NCBI GenBank assembly: GCA_029202405.1
Contig: CP119312.1
Location: 2,857,001 to 2,921,000, forward strand
Direction: 5' to 3'
From: Candidatus Devosia phytovorans
GTDB taxonomy: Bacteria > Pseudomonadota > Alphaproteobacteria > Rhizobiales > Devosiaceae
DNA: 64,000 nucleotides
The position numbers and the translations under genes are program-made. The notes under the pieces were generated by a model. That model did no database searches, was not told the DNA's origin, and saw only the letters and a program-made list of their open reading frames with translations. Positions 34,709 through 43,099 of the stretch are shown here, one piece after another (the first letter of the stretch is position 1; each line of letters opens with the position of its first letter).

Positions 34709-35404
34709 TCGGCTCCAAGGATAGCCAGGCCCACCGAAGGCTCAAGGCGTGCTAAAGTCACTAGCGAGGATAATCCGTATGCCGAAATTCCTCCGTCGAG
34801 CCGTCGCTTGGGTCGTGGCATCGACATTGCGGGCGAGAGCAACCTCAAAACAAGAGGCGAGCGCATTACTAGAACCTTGCGACAGCGTCGGCGCTGGCTC
34901 GTTGCAGGCCGCACCGGCCAGCAACGAGTTGCGTGGTGACGAGGATCTTGAAGAAGTGATCGTCTTGGACGGACTAACACATCTACCGCGACGCTGAGCG
35001 AATGCGTCGGCCTATTCGTTCTTCGCGCCCTCATTCTCGTGGTTTGGCAGATTGCGCCTCTGAGGTTAAGCAGTCAGTCCTGTTTACGTTCGCAATATGT
35101 TCGATAGGATAGCGGCAGCATCGGGGTGAAGAGCAGACTGTCTGTTATTAGGTAAAAACCCCGAAAAGCGGACGATCCTCAAGTTACCGGACCTCCATCC
35201 GTCAATGCAGATCGACATCGCCGCTACTCGATCGAAAGCCATCAAAATTTCTTTCGCGTCATCGTCGTAGCGAGAGCACATGCTAGTCCGCCGGCAATGG
35301 CCGCGACGCGGTCGAGGACAAGCTCCATTGCAAGCACTGATCAATCGGGCCAACGTCTGCTGTTTCAAGCCGGAAATGGCCGGGCACGCCGCGAGCGTGC
35401 CGGG
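34709..35404. other. 696-bp stretch without a supported gene
   Basis: Only short frames without good start signals are seen, for example 34749-34997 on the plus strand, which has no recognisable pattern. Possibly decayed coding DNA. No repeat, RNA gene or terminator of note was recognised. Confidence 0.45.
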
Positions 35405-35689
35405 CTAGTGCTGCACGGCCCTATCGGCGGCGAAGGTAAGGTCGCAGAAACCTTCGGTCTCCTCGCCCAGAACCAGAGTGCCCTGGAGATCCACCACTTC
35501 AACGGCCAGGATGTCCCAGCCGCTTCCCGCCGCAATCAGACGACGCACTTCGGCCTTGCCAAAGCTTAACGCCTCAACCGGATCAGGGATTTCAGCCAGG
35601 ATCGAAACGCCGGTCCAGGTCCTTATCCGCACCAGGTGCCAGCAACTCATCGTCCAATGCGAGCTGGGCGGTGAGACGTTAAATGACAT
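35405..35689 (-). CDS. Small hypothetical protein
   Basis: A 94-residue protein starting at an ATG with GAAGGA seven bases upstream. The second half (SFGKAEVRRLIAAGSGWDILAVEVVDLQGTLVLGE) looks like a small alpha/beta domain. It lies ten bases after another small gene on the same strand, so the two form an operon. No function is recognised. Confidence 0.55.
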   Translation of the reverse strand: MSFNVSPPSSHWTMSCWHLVRIRTWTGVSILAEIPDPVEALSFGKAEVRRLIAAGSGWDILAVEVVDLQGTLVLGEETEGFCDLTFAADRAVQH

Positions 35690-35699
35690 AAATGATCCT

Positions 35700-35927
35700 T
35701 CAAAAAATGATCGGTTCGCCGACCTTGCGAAACAGGGAAACCGTCTGCATCGGCTGGCCATCCTCGGCAACATAAACGCGGGCCCGCAAGTTTTCAGGGT
35801 TACCGTCTCGCACAAGCATTTCGCCAAGCAGTAAAGCCGCTGCCTTTTCAGGACTTGCGGCTGTGACCACTTTGGCGGCTCCCTCGATCCTGGTGCCGGA
35901 CATGTTTATGACGCGATATTGCTGCAT
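35700..35927 (-). CDS. Small hypothetical protein
   Basis: A 75-residue protein: MQQYRVINMSGTRIEGAAKVVTAASPEKAAALLLGEML, then RARVYVAEDGQPMQTVSLFR. The beta-alpha-beta pattern with a conserved-looking LGE and a C-terminal strand is typical of small uncharacterised proteins of rhizobia and relatives. It heads a two-gene operon with the gene at 35405-35689. Confidence 0.55.
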   Translation of the reverse strand: MQQYRVINMSGTRIEGAAKVVTAASPEKAAALLLGEMLVRDGNPENLRARVYVAEDGQPMQTVSLFRKVGEPIIF

Positions 35928-36105
35928 GGGCGCACCTAATCGTTATCATAAGACTTCGAAATAAAGTTTGATAACCTTACCGGCTTTCCGGCAGTTACAA
36001 TACTGGATGATCGAAACCCGAATTAGAAAACATAGTCGTCCTGCCGCCACCAGATGCTGCACCATCCCTAGAAGCATGCGTGGCGAACTCCACACTCCAA
36101 CGCTC

Positions 36106-36855
36106 TCAGCCTATCTCCCCTAAGGTCGGCGGGGGTTGGCTAGAATAGATGCGGATGTAATCGATCTGCAGAGTGGCCGGAAATCGGGTATCCTCCGATA
36201 CATCGCCACCGAGCCAGCCACCGACTGCTAGATTTACCATCACGTAGAATGGATGGTCGAAGACCCATGAGCTCTCTAAGCCAGTGCGGGTAACTTCGAA
36301 GTACGGCAGCCCATCGACGCTCCAGGCTATACGGTCCTCAGCCCAGTCGATTGCAAAAACATGAAATCCATCGGTGAATGGCTCGGCGGCGACATGGTCA
36401 CCACTCAGACCGTTATCCTGAAAGAATTCTGGGCAGTGCACGGTGCCAAATACCCTGTCGGGCTTGGCGCTGACATGTTCCACCACGTCAATTTCGCCGC
36501 ATGCCGGCCAGGGCGCGTCATCGATATTTGCGCCGAGCAACCAGACCGCCGACCATAGCCCTGCGCCCGCTGGCACCTTCAACCGGGTTTCGAACCGGCC
36601 ATATTGGAACTGCACCAGACCTTTGCTGGTCAGCCGCGCCGAGGTAAAGCTGTCACCTGTTCGCCGCCCAACCACGCAGAGATTGCCATGGCCATCCAGG
36701 AAAGCGTTGTCTGAGCGATCGGTATATGTTTGCAGCTCCCCGTTGCCCCAGCCGTGCCCGCCGATTTCATGGGTCCAGAAAGATGGGGTCGGGACGGAGC
36801 CGGCCGTACCATCGAACTCATCTGCCCACACCAGTTCACGTTCGGCCCTCAACAT
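36106..36855 (-). CDS. Glycoside hydrolase family 16 beta-glucanase-like
   Basis: A 249-residue protein that fits the GH16 jelly-roll: ELVWADEFDGTAG at the start, WGNGELQTYTDR, WSAVWLLGANIDDAPWPACGEIDVVEHV with the catalytic Glu-x-Asp-x2-Glu, and FAIDWAEDRIAWSVDGLPYFEV. These enzymes hydrolyse beta-1,3 or beta-1,3-1,4 glucans. No signal peptide is visible, which is unusual for a family that mostly acts outside the cell; an upstream start was not found. Neighbours give no clue to the substrate. Confidence 0.82.
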   Translation of the reverse strand: MLRAERELVWADEFDGTAGSVPTPSFWTHEIGGHGWGNGELQTYTDRSDNAFLDGHGNLCVVGRRTGDSFTSARLTSKGLVQFQYGRFETRLKVPAGAGLWSAVWLLGANIDDAPWPACGEIDVVEHVSAKPDRVFGTVHCPEFFQDNGLSGDHVAAEPFTDGFHVFAIDWAEDRIAWSVDGLPYFEVTRTGLESSWVFDHPFYVMVNLAVGGWLGGDVSEDTRFPATLQIDYIRIYSSQPPPTLGEIG

Positions 36856-36968
36856 ATCACTCCTGTAATAGGGGGATGGTCCTTTCAGAACCCAGATGCG
36901 CTAAAATGGATCACCGTCGGCCAATCAAATTTTCAGCGGCAAATCCGCCAGTCTGCAAACCATCCCCC

Positions 36969-38234
36969 TTATATGCACTCCGGCAACTCCCGCCACCGCG
37001 TCGTATACCGCGGTGACCGCATCTCGAATTTCGTCGTAAACGCCGATTTCGCCGCGATCCCCACTGCCGCCGGCACGACTGTCGCACGGCCCCAGCGCCG
37101 GTTCGCCTCATCCATCGCTGCCATGACCTTCGCCGCCTTTTCGTGGTTGAGCTGGTCGAACAGCGCCCGTTGCGGGATCGGCGGCGGCACCAGGTCCTGC
37201 GTGACGATGCCGGCCTTCGAATAGCGATAGCCCGATTGCCAGAGCTGTTCCACGGCACGGCGCGCCGCCTTGATCAGCGCCAGGCTGTCATTGGTCGCCT
37301 CGGGAATGTCCACCGTCATGCTGACATTGCGCTGCGGCTCATCGTCGTCAAACTGGCTGGTGTGCATGAAGACGGTGACGTGGTTGGTGGCAAGACCATG
37401 CCGGCGAAGCTTTTCGCCGAGGCGCGTGGCATAGCCGGCAACGGCCTGTTCCATGTCCAGCCGATTGGTCACGCGCTGGCCAAAGCTTCGGGTCACCGCG
37501 CAGCCCTTGCGCTGCGGTGCCACACTTTCGAGCGCAATGCAGGGCCGCCCGTTCAGCTCGTGGACGATCCGCTCCCCCACCACGGTCATGATCTGCCGCG
37601 CCAGCCTGGGGTCCATGTCGCGCACCTCGCCGGCATAGCGGATGCCCAGCGCCATGAGCTTGGCCTGACCGGCCCGGCCGATCCCCCAGACATCGCCGAT
37701 CGGAAAGTCCGCCATCACCCGCGCCTGATCGGCGGGATCGCTCAAGTCGAGCACGCCCCCGGGAAGGCTCTTGGCCGCCTTGTTGGCGAGCTTTGCCAGC
37801 GTCTTGGTCGGTCCGATGCCGACGCAGGTCGGAATGCCGGTCCATTGCCGCGTGGTGGCGCGCAGGTCGCTGGCCCATGCGGTTCGATCCTTTACCGGCA
37901 GGCGCGCCACGTCGATGAAGCTTTCGTCGATCGAATAGATTTCGACGTCGGGCGAGAAGCGGTCATAGATCTGGTTCATGCGCCGGCTCATGTCGCCATA
38001 GAGCGCATAATTGCTCGACATGGCCACCACGCCCTCGCGCCGGCAGAGATCGCGGATCTGGAAAAACGGTTGGCCCATCTTGATCCCCAGCGCCTTGGCC
38101 TCGGCCGTGCGGGCAACGGCGCAGCCATCATTATTGCTCAGCACGATCAGCGGCCGCTTTTCGAGGCGGCCGTCGAACACGCGCTCGCAGGAGCAATAGA
38201 AGGAATTGCCGTCGATCAGCGCCAGGGCGGTCAA
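36969..38234 (-). CDS. umuC: Y-family DNA polymerase V catalytic subunit
   Basis: A 421-residue error-prone translesion polymerase, matching the length of E. coli UmuC (422). Seen: ALIDGNSFYCSCERVF with the first catalytic Asp, EIYSIDESFIDV with the Asp-Glu pair, TCVGIGPTKTLAKLANK and the helix-hairpin-helix DVWGIGRAGQAKL. It overlaps umuD by four bases (ATGA). Expression should be SOS-controlled through the LexA box upstream of umuD. Confidence 0.93.
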   Translation of the reverse strand: MTALALIDGNSFYCSCERVFDGRLEKRPLIVLSNNDGCAVARTAEAKALGIKMGQPFFQIRDLCRREGVVAMSSNYALYGDMSRRMNQIYDRFSPDVEIYSIDESFIDVARLPVKDRTAWASDLRATTRQWTGIPTCVGIGPTKTLAKLANKAAKSLPGGVLDLSDPADQARVMADFPIGDVWGIGRAGQAKLMALGIRYAGEVRDMDPRLARQIMTVVGERIVHELNGRPCIALESVAPQRKGCAVTRSFGQRVTNRLDMEQAVAGYATRLGEKLRRHGLATNHVTVFMHTSQFDDDEPQRNVSMTVDIPEATNDSLALIKAARRAVEQLWQSGYRYSKAGIVTQDLVPPPIPQRALFDQLNHEKAAKVMAAMDEANRRWGRATVVPAAVGIAAKSAFTTKFEMRSPRYTTRWRELPECI

Positions 38235-38677
38235 TTCCGGATCTTCCGGATAGTGTCGGTGACGACGCCCCAGATTGCGATTTCCGTGCCCTCGGCCAGG
38301 GTGAAGGGCGGCAGTTTGGCGTTCTCATTGTGCAGCAGCATGACGCCACCGCGGCGGTTGAGACGCTTGAGGGTTGGTTCGCCATCCACCATCACCAGCA
38401 CGACGTCGCGATGCTTGGGGATCAGCGACCGATCCACGACGACGACGTCGCCAGGGAAAATCTTCACGTCCATCATGCAGTCCCCGACTACCCGCCAGAG
38501 ATAGGTCGAGATCGGATTCTTGATCAATTCCCGGTTGAGGTCGATCATCTCCTCGATGAAATCGTCCGCCGGGCTGGGAAAGCCGGCATGCACGAATGGT
38601 CCGACCAGCGGCACACGGATCTCGATCAGCGTCGAGACGGCGACCGGCATGTTGGAACGGGAGAGAAAAAGATGCAT
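38231..38677 (-). CDS. umuD: UmuD-like LexA-family protein with Cys in place of the catalytic Ser
   Basis: A 148-residue partner of UmuC. The self-cleavage region HAGFPSPADDFIEEMIDL aligns with E. coli UmuD around its Cys-Gly cleavage bond (here Ala-Gly), and the catalytic Lys is present in GEPTLKRL. The position of the nucleophilic Ser (GDSM in UmuD) reads VVGDCMMD: the codon is TGC. If real, autocleavage would use a Cys nucleophile or be lost. ATG 38677 has GAGGG upstream. A LexA box lies 39 bases before the start. Confidence 0.88.
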   Translation of the reverse strand: MHLFLSRSNMPVAVSTLIEIRVPLVGPFVHAGFPSPADDFIEEMIDLNRELIKNPISTYLWRVVGDCMMDVKIFPGDVVVVDRSLIPKHRDVVLVMVDGEPTLKRLNRRGGVMLLHNENAKLPPFTLAEGTEIAIWGVVTDTIRKIRN

Positions 38678-38715
38678 GTCGCCCTCAGTTCAGAGGGACC
38701 GACTCATACCACTGA

Positions 38716-38730
38716 GAACAAAGAAAGAAC
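38716..38730 (-). promoter_or_regulatory. LexA (SOS) box upstream of umuDC
   Basis: GAAC-N7-GAAC on the plus strand, i.e. GTTC-N7-GTTC read in the direction of umuD. This is the alphaproteobacterial LexA-box consensus, 39 bases before the umuD start codon. Confidence 0.8.
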
Positions 38731-38772
38731 AAGCGCCCGACCGAACACGTTTGGGGTCAGGCGCGGATTTCC

Positions 38773-38949
38773 CTAGTCGGGCGACCGAAGGAGGATATTG
38801 AGCCAGCTTCGTTTGGCGCTGGCCTCGATGCTGTTCACCGCAGCACCGCGCGCATCCACTTCCATCTGTCGGGTCTTGTAGACGCGACCATCGGCACCCC
38901 GGAAGGTCATGGGCGGGATAGGCTTCGTCTGGTCGTCGATCACGGGCAT
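38773..38949 (-). CDS. Small hypothetical protein
   Basis: A 58-residue protein starting at ATG 38949, which has CAGGAG eight bases upstream. It has a short acidic N-terminus, a strand-like MTFRGADGRVYKTRQMEVD and a helical end. It lies upstream of umuD on the same strand, but the LexA box sits after its stop, so it is a separate unit. No family is recognised. Confidence 0.5.
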   Translation of the reverse strand: MPVIDDQTKPIPPMTFRGADGRVYKTRQMEVDARGAAVNSIEASAKRSWLNILLRSPD

Positions 38950-39089
38950 GGGGCACTCCTGGCGCCCATTAACTGCGGCGACTCTCAAAGGTTGCAGCGC
39001 CGTGGTCTGCACGACCAGATCGCCATTGCAGGACCGTGACGGAACTTTGAGATGGTCCTCCACGTATTTCCTCCACGAGGAGATCGGCG

Positions 39090-39383
39090 GTGTCACAATA
39101 TTATTTCGATATCTGCCAGAACGGCCATGTAGCCAAGGATCAGACGGGCACCAGTCTCGCCAGTGATGCTGAGGCTTATCGTGAGGCTGTGCGGACCCTT
39201 GCCGCCATCGCTGCCGAAGAAATCCCCAAGGACGGCAGGCTCGATCTCAGCATTGCGGTCGCTGACCGGGTGCATAGACACCTGTTCACCGCACGCGTCA
39301 GCTTCGAACCCGGTACAGCCCTGGCCGAAGCCTATCACGCAGAGGATGAAGCATTGGCGCCGGCGCGCCGTCTGGCGCGATGA
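39090..39383 (+). CDS. DUF6894-like small protein
   Basis: A 97-residue protein with the pattern YYFDICQNGHVAKDQTGTSLASDAEAYREAVRTLA, which matches the small DUF6894-type family common in alphaproteobacteria (aromatic strand, Asp-x-x-Gly, Ala-rich helix). The start is GTG 39090 with AGGAG upstream. Function unknown. Confidence 0.6.
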   Translation: MSQYYFDICQNGHVAKDQTGTSLASDAEAYREAVRTLAAIAAEEIPKDGRLDLSIAVADRVHRHLFTARVSFEPGTALAEAYHAEDEALAPARRLAR

Positions 39384-39416
39384 CTGGATGGGTTTAGGCG
39401 CTGCCGTGCCGCGTGC

Positions 39417-39533
39417 CTACCAGCGCGGGCGCCGGCGGTAGAGGGTCTTGATCAGTGGGACAAAGATCAGCAAGGCACCGATCAGGGTGACACCCATGGC
39501 AAACAGGGTGGGGAATTCCGGAAAACTCAACAT
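39417..39533 (-). CDS. 38-residue single-span membrane protein
   Basis: ATG 39533 opens a 38-codon frame with a hydrophobic segment of about 18 residues (TLFAMGVTLIGALLIFVPLI) and a positively charged end (KTLYRRRPRW). The positive-inside rule predicts the C-terminus in the cytoplasm. The ribosome-binding site is weak (GCGGG just upstream), so the call rests mainly on the clear membrane-helix pattern. Confidence 0.45.
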   Translation of the reverse strand: MLSFPEFPTLFAMGVTLIGALLIFVPLIKTLYRRRPRW

Positions 39534-39702
39534 GACCCGCGCTTAGCCTGATTTGGTTCGGTTTTGGAACCTTCAATCCTGTCGGGCATTCAATCTCATG
39601 TAGACCTGTCCGTCTGCACGGAGATCCAGCCAGAGGCGGATGTCCCCAATGCCCGGAAGCGCCACAGCGCTCCGGGCTTTTCCTTTTCCTTTTCCGCCTC
39701 GC

Positions 39703-39936
39703 CTAATGCAGTTTCGCTCTCGCCTGTCCGACCAGCGCGCGCCATTTGCCGACCAGGCGCAGCGCCTGCTCGCTGTCCCGCGACGGGCGCAGGCACTGCC
39801 GGCGCTGAAGCTGCGCTTCGATCAGCGCCAGGCTATCGAGCGGCGCGACACCCTCATCGGTCATGCGGGTCCAGGTTGTCAGCGCATATTCCGACAGCGG
39901 CTGCATGTCATAGTCCAGTTCGAGCATTTCACTCAT
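39703..39936 (-). CDS. Small hypothetical protein
   Basis: A 77-residue helical protein starting at an ATG with a perfect GGAGGA directly upstream. The sequence (MSEMLELDYDMQPLSEYALTT, later LALIEAQLQRRQCL) has no recognised family. It is divergent from the broken SRAP gene. Confidence 0.5.
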   Translation of the reverse strand: MSEMLELDYDMQPLSEYALTTWTRMTDEGVAPLDSLALIEAQLQRRQCLRPSRDSEQALRLVGKWRALVGQARAKLH

Positions 39937-40052
39937 TTCCTCCAGGCCTCCTGCCTGCAGAAAAGAGTGCACGCGTAAACATTTGCCGCAATTCACATCA
40001 TCGGTGATCAGCTGTTAGTGTTAACCGGCGCGCCGGGACCAAGGAGAGCAAG

Positions 40053-40469
40053 ATGTGCGGACGCTTCACCAATGAATTCACCTGGGCCGAACTGCATGCG
40101 CTCTATAAGCTCAGCGACGAACTCTTCCCCACCGCCCCGTCCAATCTGCAGCCGCGCTACAATATCGCCCCCACCCAAGACGTCGACTTCGTGGCGTTGG
40201 ACAAGGCCGGCAATCGCGAGCTGCTGCGTGGCCGCTGGTGGCTCGTGCCCTTCTTCGCCAAGGAGTTGCCGAAGGCCCCCATGTTCAACGCTCGTATCGA
40301 GACCGTCGACACATCAGGCGCTTTTTGCAGGGCAGATAGAGCGGTACGCCCTCGGAACTCCGGTCGCAGGGCGGAGTTTCTGTATCCGGGTTACGACGCT
40401 CCTAGTTCGGCTCAGTCGTCGACGAATATCAATCCTTTGAGTGTAGGCCGACGATGTCCGACAGAATGA
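40053..40469 (+). pseudogene. SRAP (YedK/HMCES-like) gene, 3' part lost
   Basis: The first 90 codons are a good SRAP protein: Cys2 start MCGRFTNEFTW (the Cys that captures abasic sites), RYNIAPTQDVDFV, LRGRWWLVPFFAKELPKAPMFNARIET. After about base 40320 the match ends: the expected RRCLIPADGFYEW core with the catalytic Glu and His is missing, and the frame continues in unrelated text to 40469. It looks like a deletion or insertion junction. The remaining part of the gene was not seen elsewhere in the window. The protein would lack half its active site. Confidence 0.78.
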
Positions 40470-42679
40470 ACTTAGGAACCATCCTTCGTCGCCGACCAAC
40501 GGCGTTTGAGAGCGTCGCGACTTTTGCAATCGTCGCAACCCTGCTGTACCTCGGCGCCGGCATTCTTGTCCCCCTGACACTTGCCATACTTCTAGCCTTC
40601 GCGCTCAACCCGGTCGTGTCGATCCTCAACCGCCGGTTGCGCCTGCCCGACCCGGTCGCAGTTATTGTGGCCGTTTCTTTGGCCTTCGTACTGCTCGCAG
40701 GTTTTGCGGCGATCGCCAGCTCGCAGATTGCCAGCCTGGCTGCTCAGTTGCCCGGTTATCAGCAGATCGTCATGACCAAGATAGAGGGCCTTCAGGCGCA
40801 GTTCGGCAGCTTTGCCTGGCTCGATCAGCTCAATGCCACCATTGCCAATCTGGGCAATTCGATGGGATCGAGCGGAACGAATGGCAACGGGGTAGCACCC
40901 ATCCCGGTCACCATCTCCAACGAGCTCGGACCGCTGACTTTGCTCACCTCGGTGATGGGCTCGATCATCGGACCCGTCGCGACGATCGCCATTGTCACTG
41001 TGTTCCTGATCTTCCTTCTGATGGGACGGGCTGACCTTCAGGACCGCTTTATTCGCCTGGTCAGCGCCGGCAAATACTCGCTGACCAATCTGGCGATCTC
41101 GGATGCGAGCAAGCGTGTTGGTCGCTATCTGATCGTGCAGTTGATGGTGAATACGGTCTACGGCACCATTTTTGGCATCGGCCTCTGGCTGATCGGCGTG
41201 CCAAGCGCAATGCTTTGGGGCATGCTCATCATCTTGTTCCGATACATCCCTTTCGTGGGCGCGCTGATCATTGCGGTCGTTCCGTTCACCTTGGCGTTTG
41301 CGGTCGACCCTGGCTGGAACATGCTGCTGTTGTCCGTGGGTCTGTTCCTCGTCCTCGACCTAACGACAGCCAACGTCATAGAGCCCAGACTTTATGGATC
41401 GAGCACGGGTGTGTCGGCGCTTGCAATCCTGCTGTCGGCCATGCTCTGGGCCACCTTGTGGGGACCGGTGGGCCTTATCCTGTCGACGCCTATGACCGTT
41501 TGCCTCGTGGTCATTGGCCGCCATCTACCACAGTTCCAATTCCTCGAAACACTACTGGGGAGCGAGCCAGTCCTGGCGCCGGCGGAACGCCTCTACCAGC
41601 GCATGCTCAAGGGTGACAGCGAGGATGCCATCGAGATTGGCGAAGGCCATATTGACGAGTTCGGCAAACAGAAGCTGATCGACGAGCTGATGTTGCCGGC
41701 GCTTCAAATGGCGAACCTCGAACTGCAGTCCGGTCCCGAGGCGGTTCCACAACGTCGTCAGCTAATGCGGTCGTTTGAAAGTGTGCTCGATGCGATTCTC
41801 GCGCCAAGGTGGTCTGATGATGCCAACGTTTTACTGATTGGCGGTCGCAGTGAGATCGATGAAGCCGCAGCCCAGTTGATCGGCAGCTCGCTTGCCGACG
41901 CAGGTGTCACCGTGGACGTGCTCCCCCCCGGCGCCATACGCCAAGAAGCGATCGGCCGTCTCGACCTGGCGGAGGTTAAGACCCTGGTGCTGGTATTCAT
42001 GGGCGATGATCTCCGAGCGCAATGCCGCTACGTTGCCCGTCGCGTTCGGCGCACAGCACCTGACGTGCGTATCCTGGCGCTCATTCTCAACAATCTCATC
42101 TCCAACGAAACCGCAGAGACGCTCTACGTTGATTTCGTGGCCCGAGATTTCTCGACAGCCATGGAAATGGTGAAAGGGGATGGCGCCGTGAATACAACCG
42201 ACACGGCACATTCTCAGGTTAACCCGTTCGCCGGTGGCGGTCGCGGCAGCGACTCGCTCGGGAGGGCTCTCGACGCGCTCGCCGAACTCTTTAAAGTTCC
42301 AGCCGCCATCATTAATCTTGTCGATGACCAGCGTCATCTCGACGATGAGGAGGCATCGAAACTGACATTATTGGTTGCCGAGAATAGGCAACCACTGGTG
42401 GTACATTCTGACCAACCCAACCCGCTGGTGGGCGACAGTGCTTATCTGCAGACCAACGGTATCGATTTGTACGCCGGCGTGCCACTCGTACTCAAAGACG
42501 GGAGTTGCCCAGCTGTGCTCGTTCTTATCGACTATGAACAGCACACGTTCTCGGCTCAGGACACTAAAGCGTTGCTGCTGGCCGCAGACGAGCTAGTGGC
42601 GCGGTTCGGTCACGCGCAGAGAAGCGATCTCAACACGGGTCGAGCCCTCGGCGACGTAAGAGACCTGACATCGGCATAG
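40454..42679 (+). CDS. AI-2E family transporter fused to Rossmann-like and GAF-like domains
   Basis: A 741-residue protein. Residues 15-370 form the eight-helix PerM/AI-2E exporter-like domain (LVPLTLAILLAFALNPVVSIL, later WGMLIILFRYIPFVGALI and NVIEPRLYGSSTGVSALAILLS). Residues about 455-570 look Rossmann-like (ANVLLIGGRSEIDEAAAQLI, LVLVFMGDDLRAQCRYVARRVR). Residues about 600-730 resemble a GAF sensor domain (ALAELFKVPAAIINLVDDQ, LYAGVPLVLKDG). A soluble sensor tail of this type is unusual for the family. Its start lies inside the end of the broken SRAP frame. Confidence 0.82.
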   Translation: MSDRMNLGTILRRRPTAFESVATFAIVATLLYLGAGILVPLTLAILLAFALNPVVSILNRRLRLPDPVAVIVAVSLAFVLLAGFAAIASSQIASLAAQLPGYQQIVMTKIEGLQAQFGSFAWLDQLNATIANLGNSMGSSGTNGNGVAPIPVTISNELGPLTLLTSVMGSIIGPVATIAIVTVFLIFLLMGRADLQDRFIRLVSAGKYSLTNLAISDASKRVGRYLIVQLMVNTVYGTIFGIGLWLIGVPSAMLWGMLIILFRYIPFVGALIIAVVPFTLAFAVDPGWNMLLLSVGLFLVLDLTTANVIEPRLYGSSTGVSALAILLSAMLWATLWGPVGLILSTPMTVCLVVIGRHLPQFQFLETLLGSEPVLAPAERLYQRMLKGDSEDAIEIGEGHIDEFGKQKLIDELMLPALQMANLELQSGPEAVPQRRQLMRSFESVLDAILAPRWSDDANVLLIGGRSEIDEAAAQLIGSSLADAGVTVDVLPPGAIRQEAIGRLDLAEVKTLVLVFMGDDLRAQCRYVARRVRRTAPDVRILALILNNLISNETAETLYVDFVARDFSTAMEMVKGDGAVNTTDTAHSQVNPFAGGGRGSDSLGRALDALAELFKVPAAIINLVDDQRHLDDEEASKLTLLVAENRQPLVVHSDQPNPLVGDSAYLQTNGIDLYAGVPLVLKDGSCPAVLVLIDYEQHTFSAQDTKALLLAADELVARFGHAQRSDLNTGRALGDVRDLTSA

Positions 42680-42808
42680 TTGGCTATACCCTGGTGTGCG
42701 TTGCATACGGTAATTCAGTGACGGTCGGTATGCGACTACCCATTCACGCTGCTCAGGCGATCTGAGCTTTTCGAGCCTTTGAATGCTCGGCGATAGTTAG
42801 GAGACCAC

Positions 42809-42955
42809 ATGCTTTGGATCATAGCGATAATACTACTCGCTCTTTGGGCCGTGGGACTGGCATTCAAGGTCGCAGGGGCACTCATCCATCTTTTGCTGGT
42901 GATCGCCCTGATCGTGCTTCTGTTTAAATTCATCCAGGGACGACAGGCGCGATAG
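42809..42955 (+). CDS. 48-residue DUF5670/Lmo0937-like membrane protein
   Basis: ATG 42809 with AGGAG five bases upstream opens a 48-codon frame, almost all hydrophobic, with two membrane segments (LWIIAIILLALWAVGLAF and ALIHLLLVIALIVLLFKFI). This matches the tiny stress-associated membrane proteins of the Lmo0937/DUF5670 type. It lies between two larger membrane-protein genes on the same strand. Confidence 0.7.
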   Translation: MLWIIAIILLALWAVGLAFKVAGALIHLLLVIALIVLLFKFIQGRQAR

Positions 42956-43099
42956 TCAGCACGGATAGCATCGCCTGATCTGATCGGTCTTGGGGCATCG
43001 AAAGCTATCTTACGGCGACCCTCGGCAGACGAACGCCTTCAGTCTTCCGTGACGGAGCCGGCGAATGTTGCCAACCACGGATCAACACAAGGATAAAAC

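Noticed and set aside
34749..34997. 82-codon frame after the DUF885 gene
   Set aside because: Weak start, no recognisable pattern, and equal-sized frames on the other strand.
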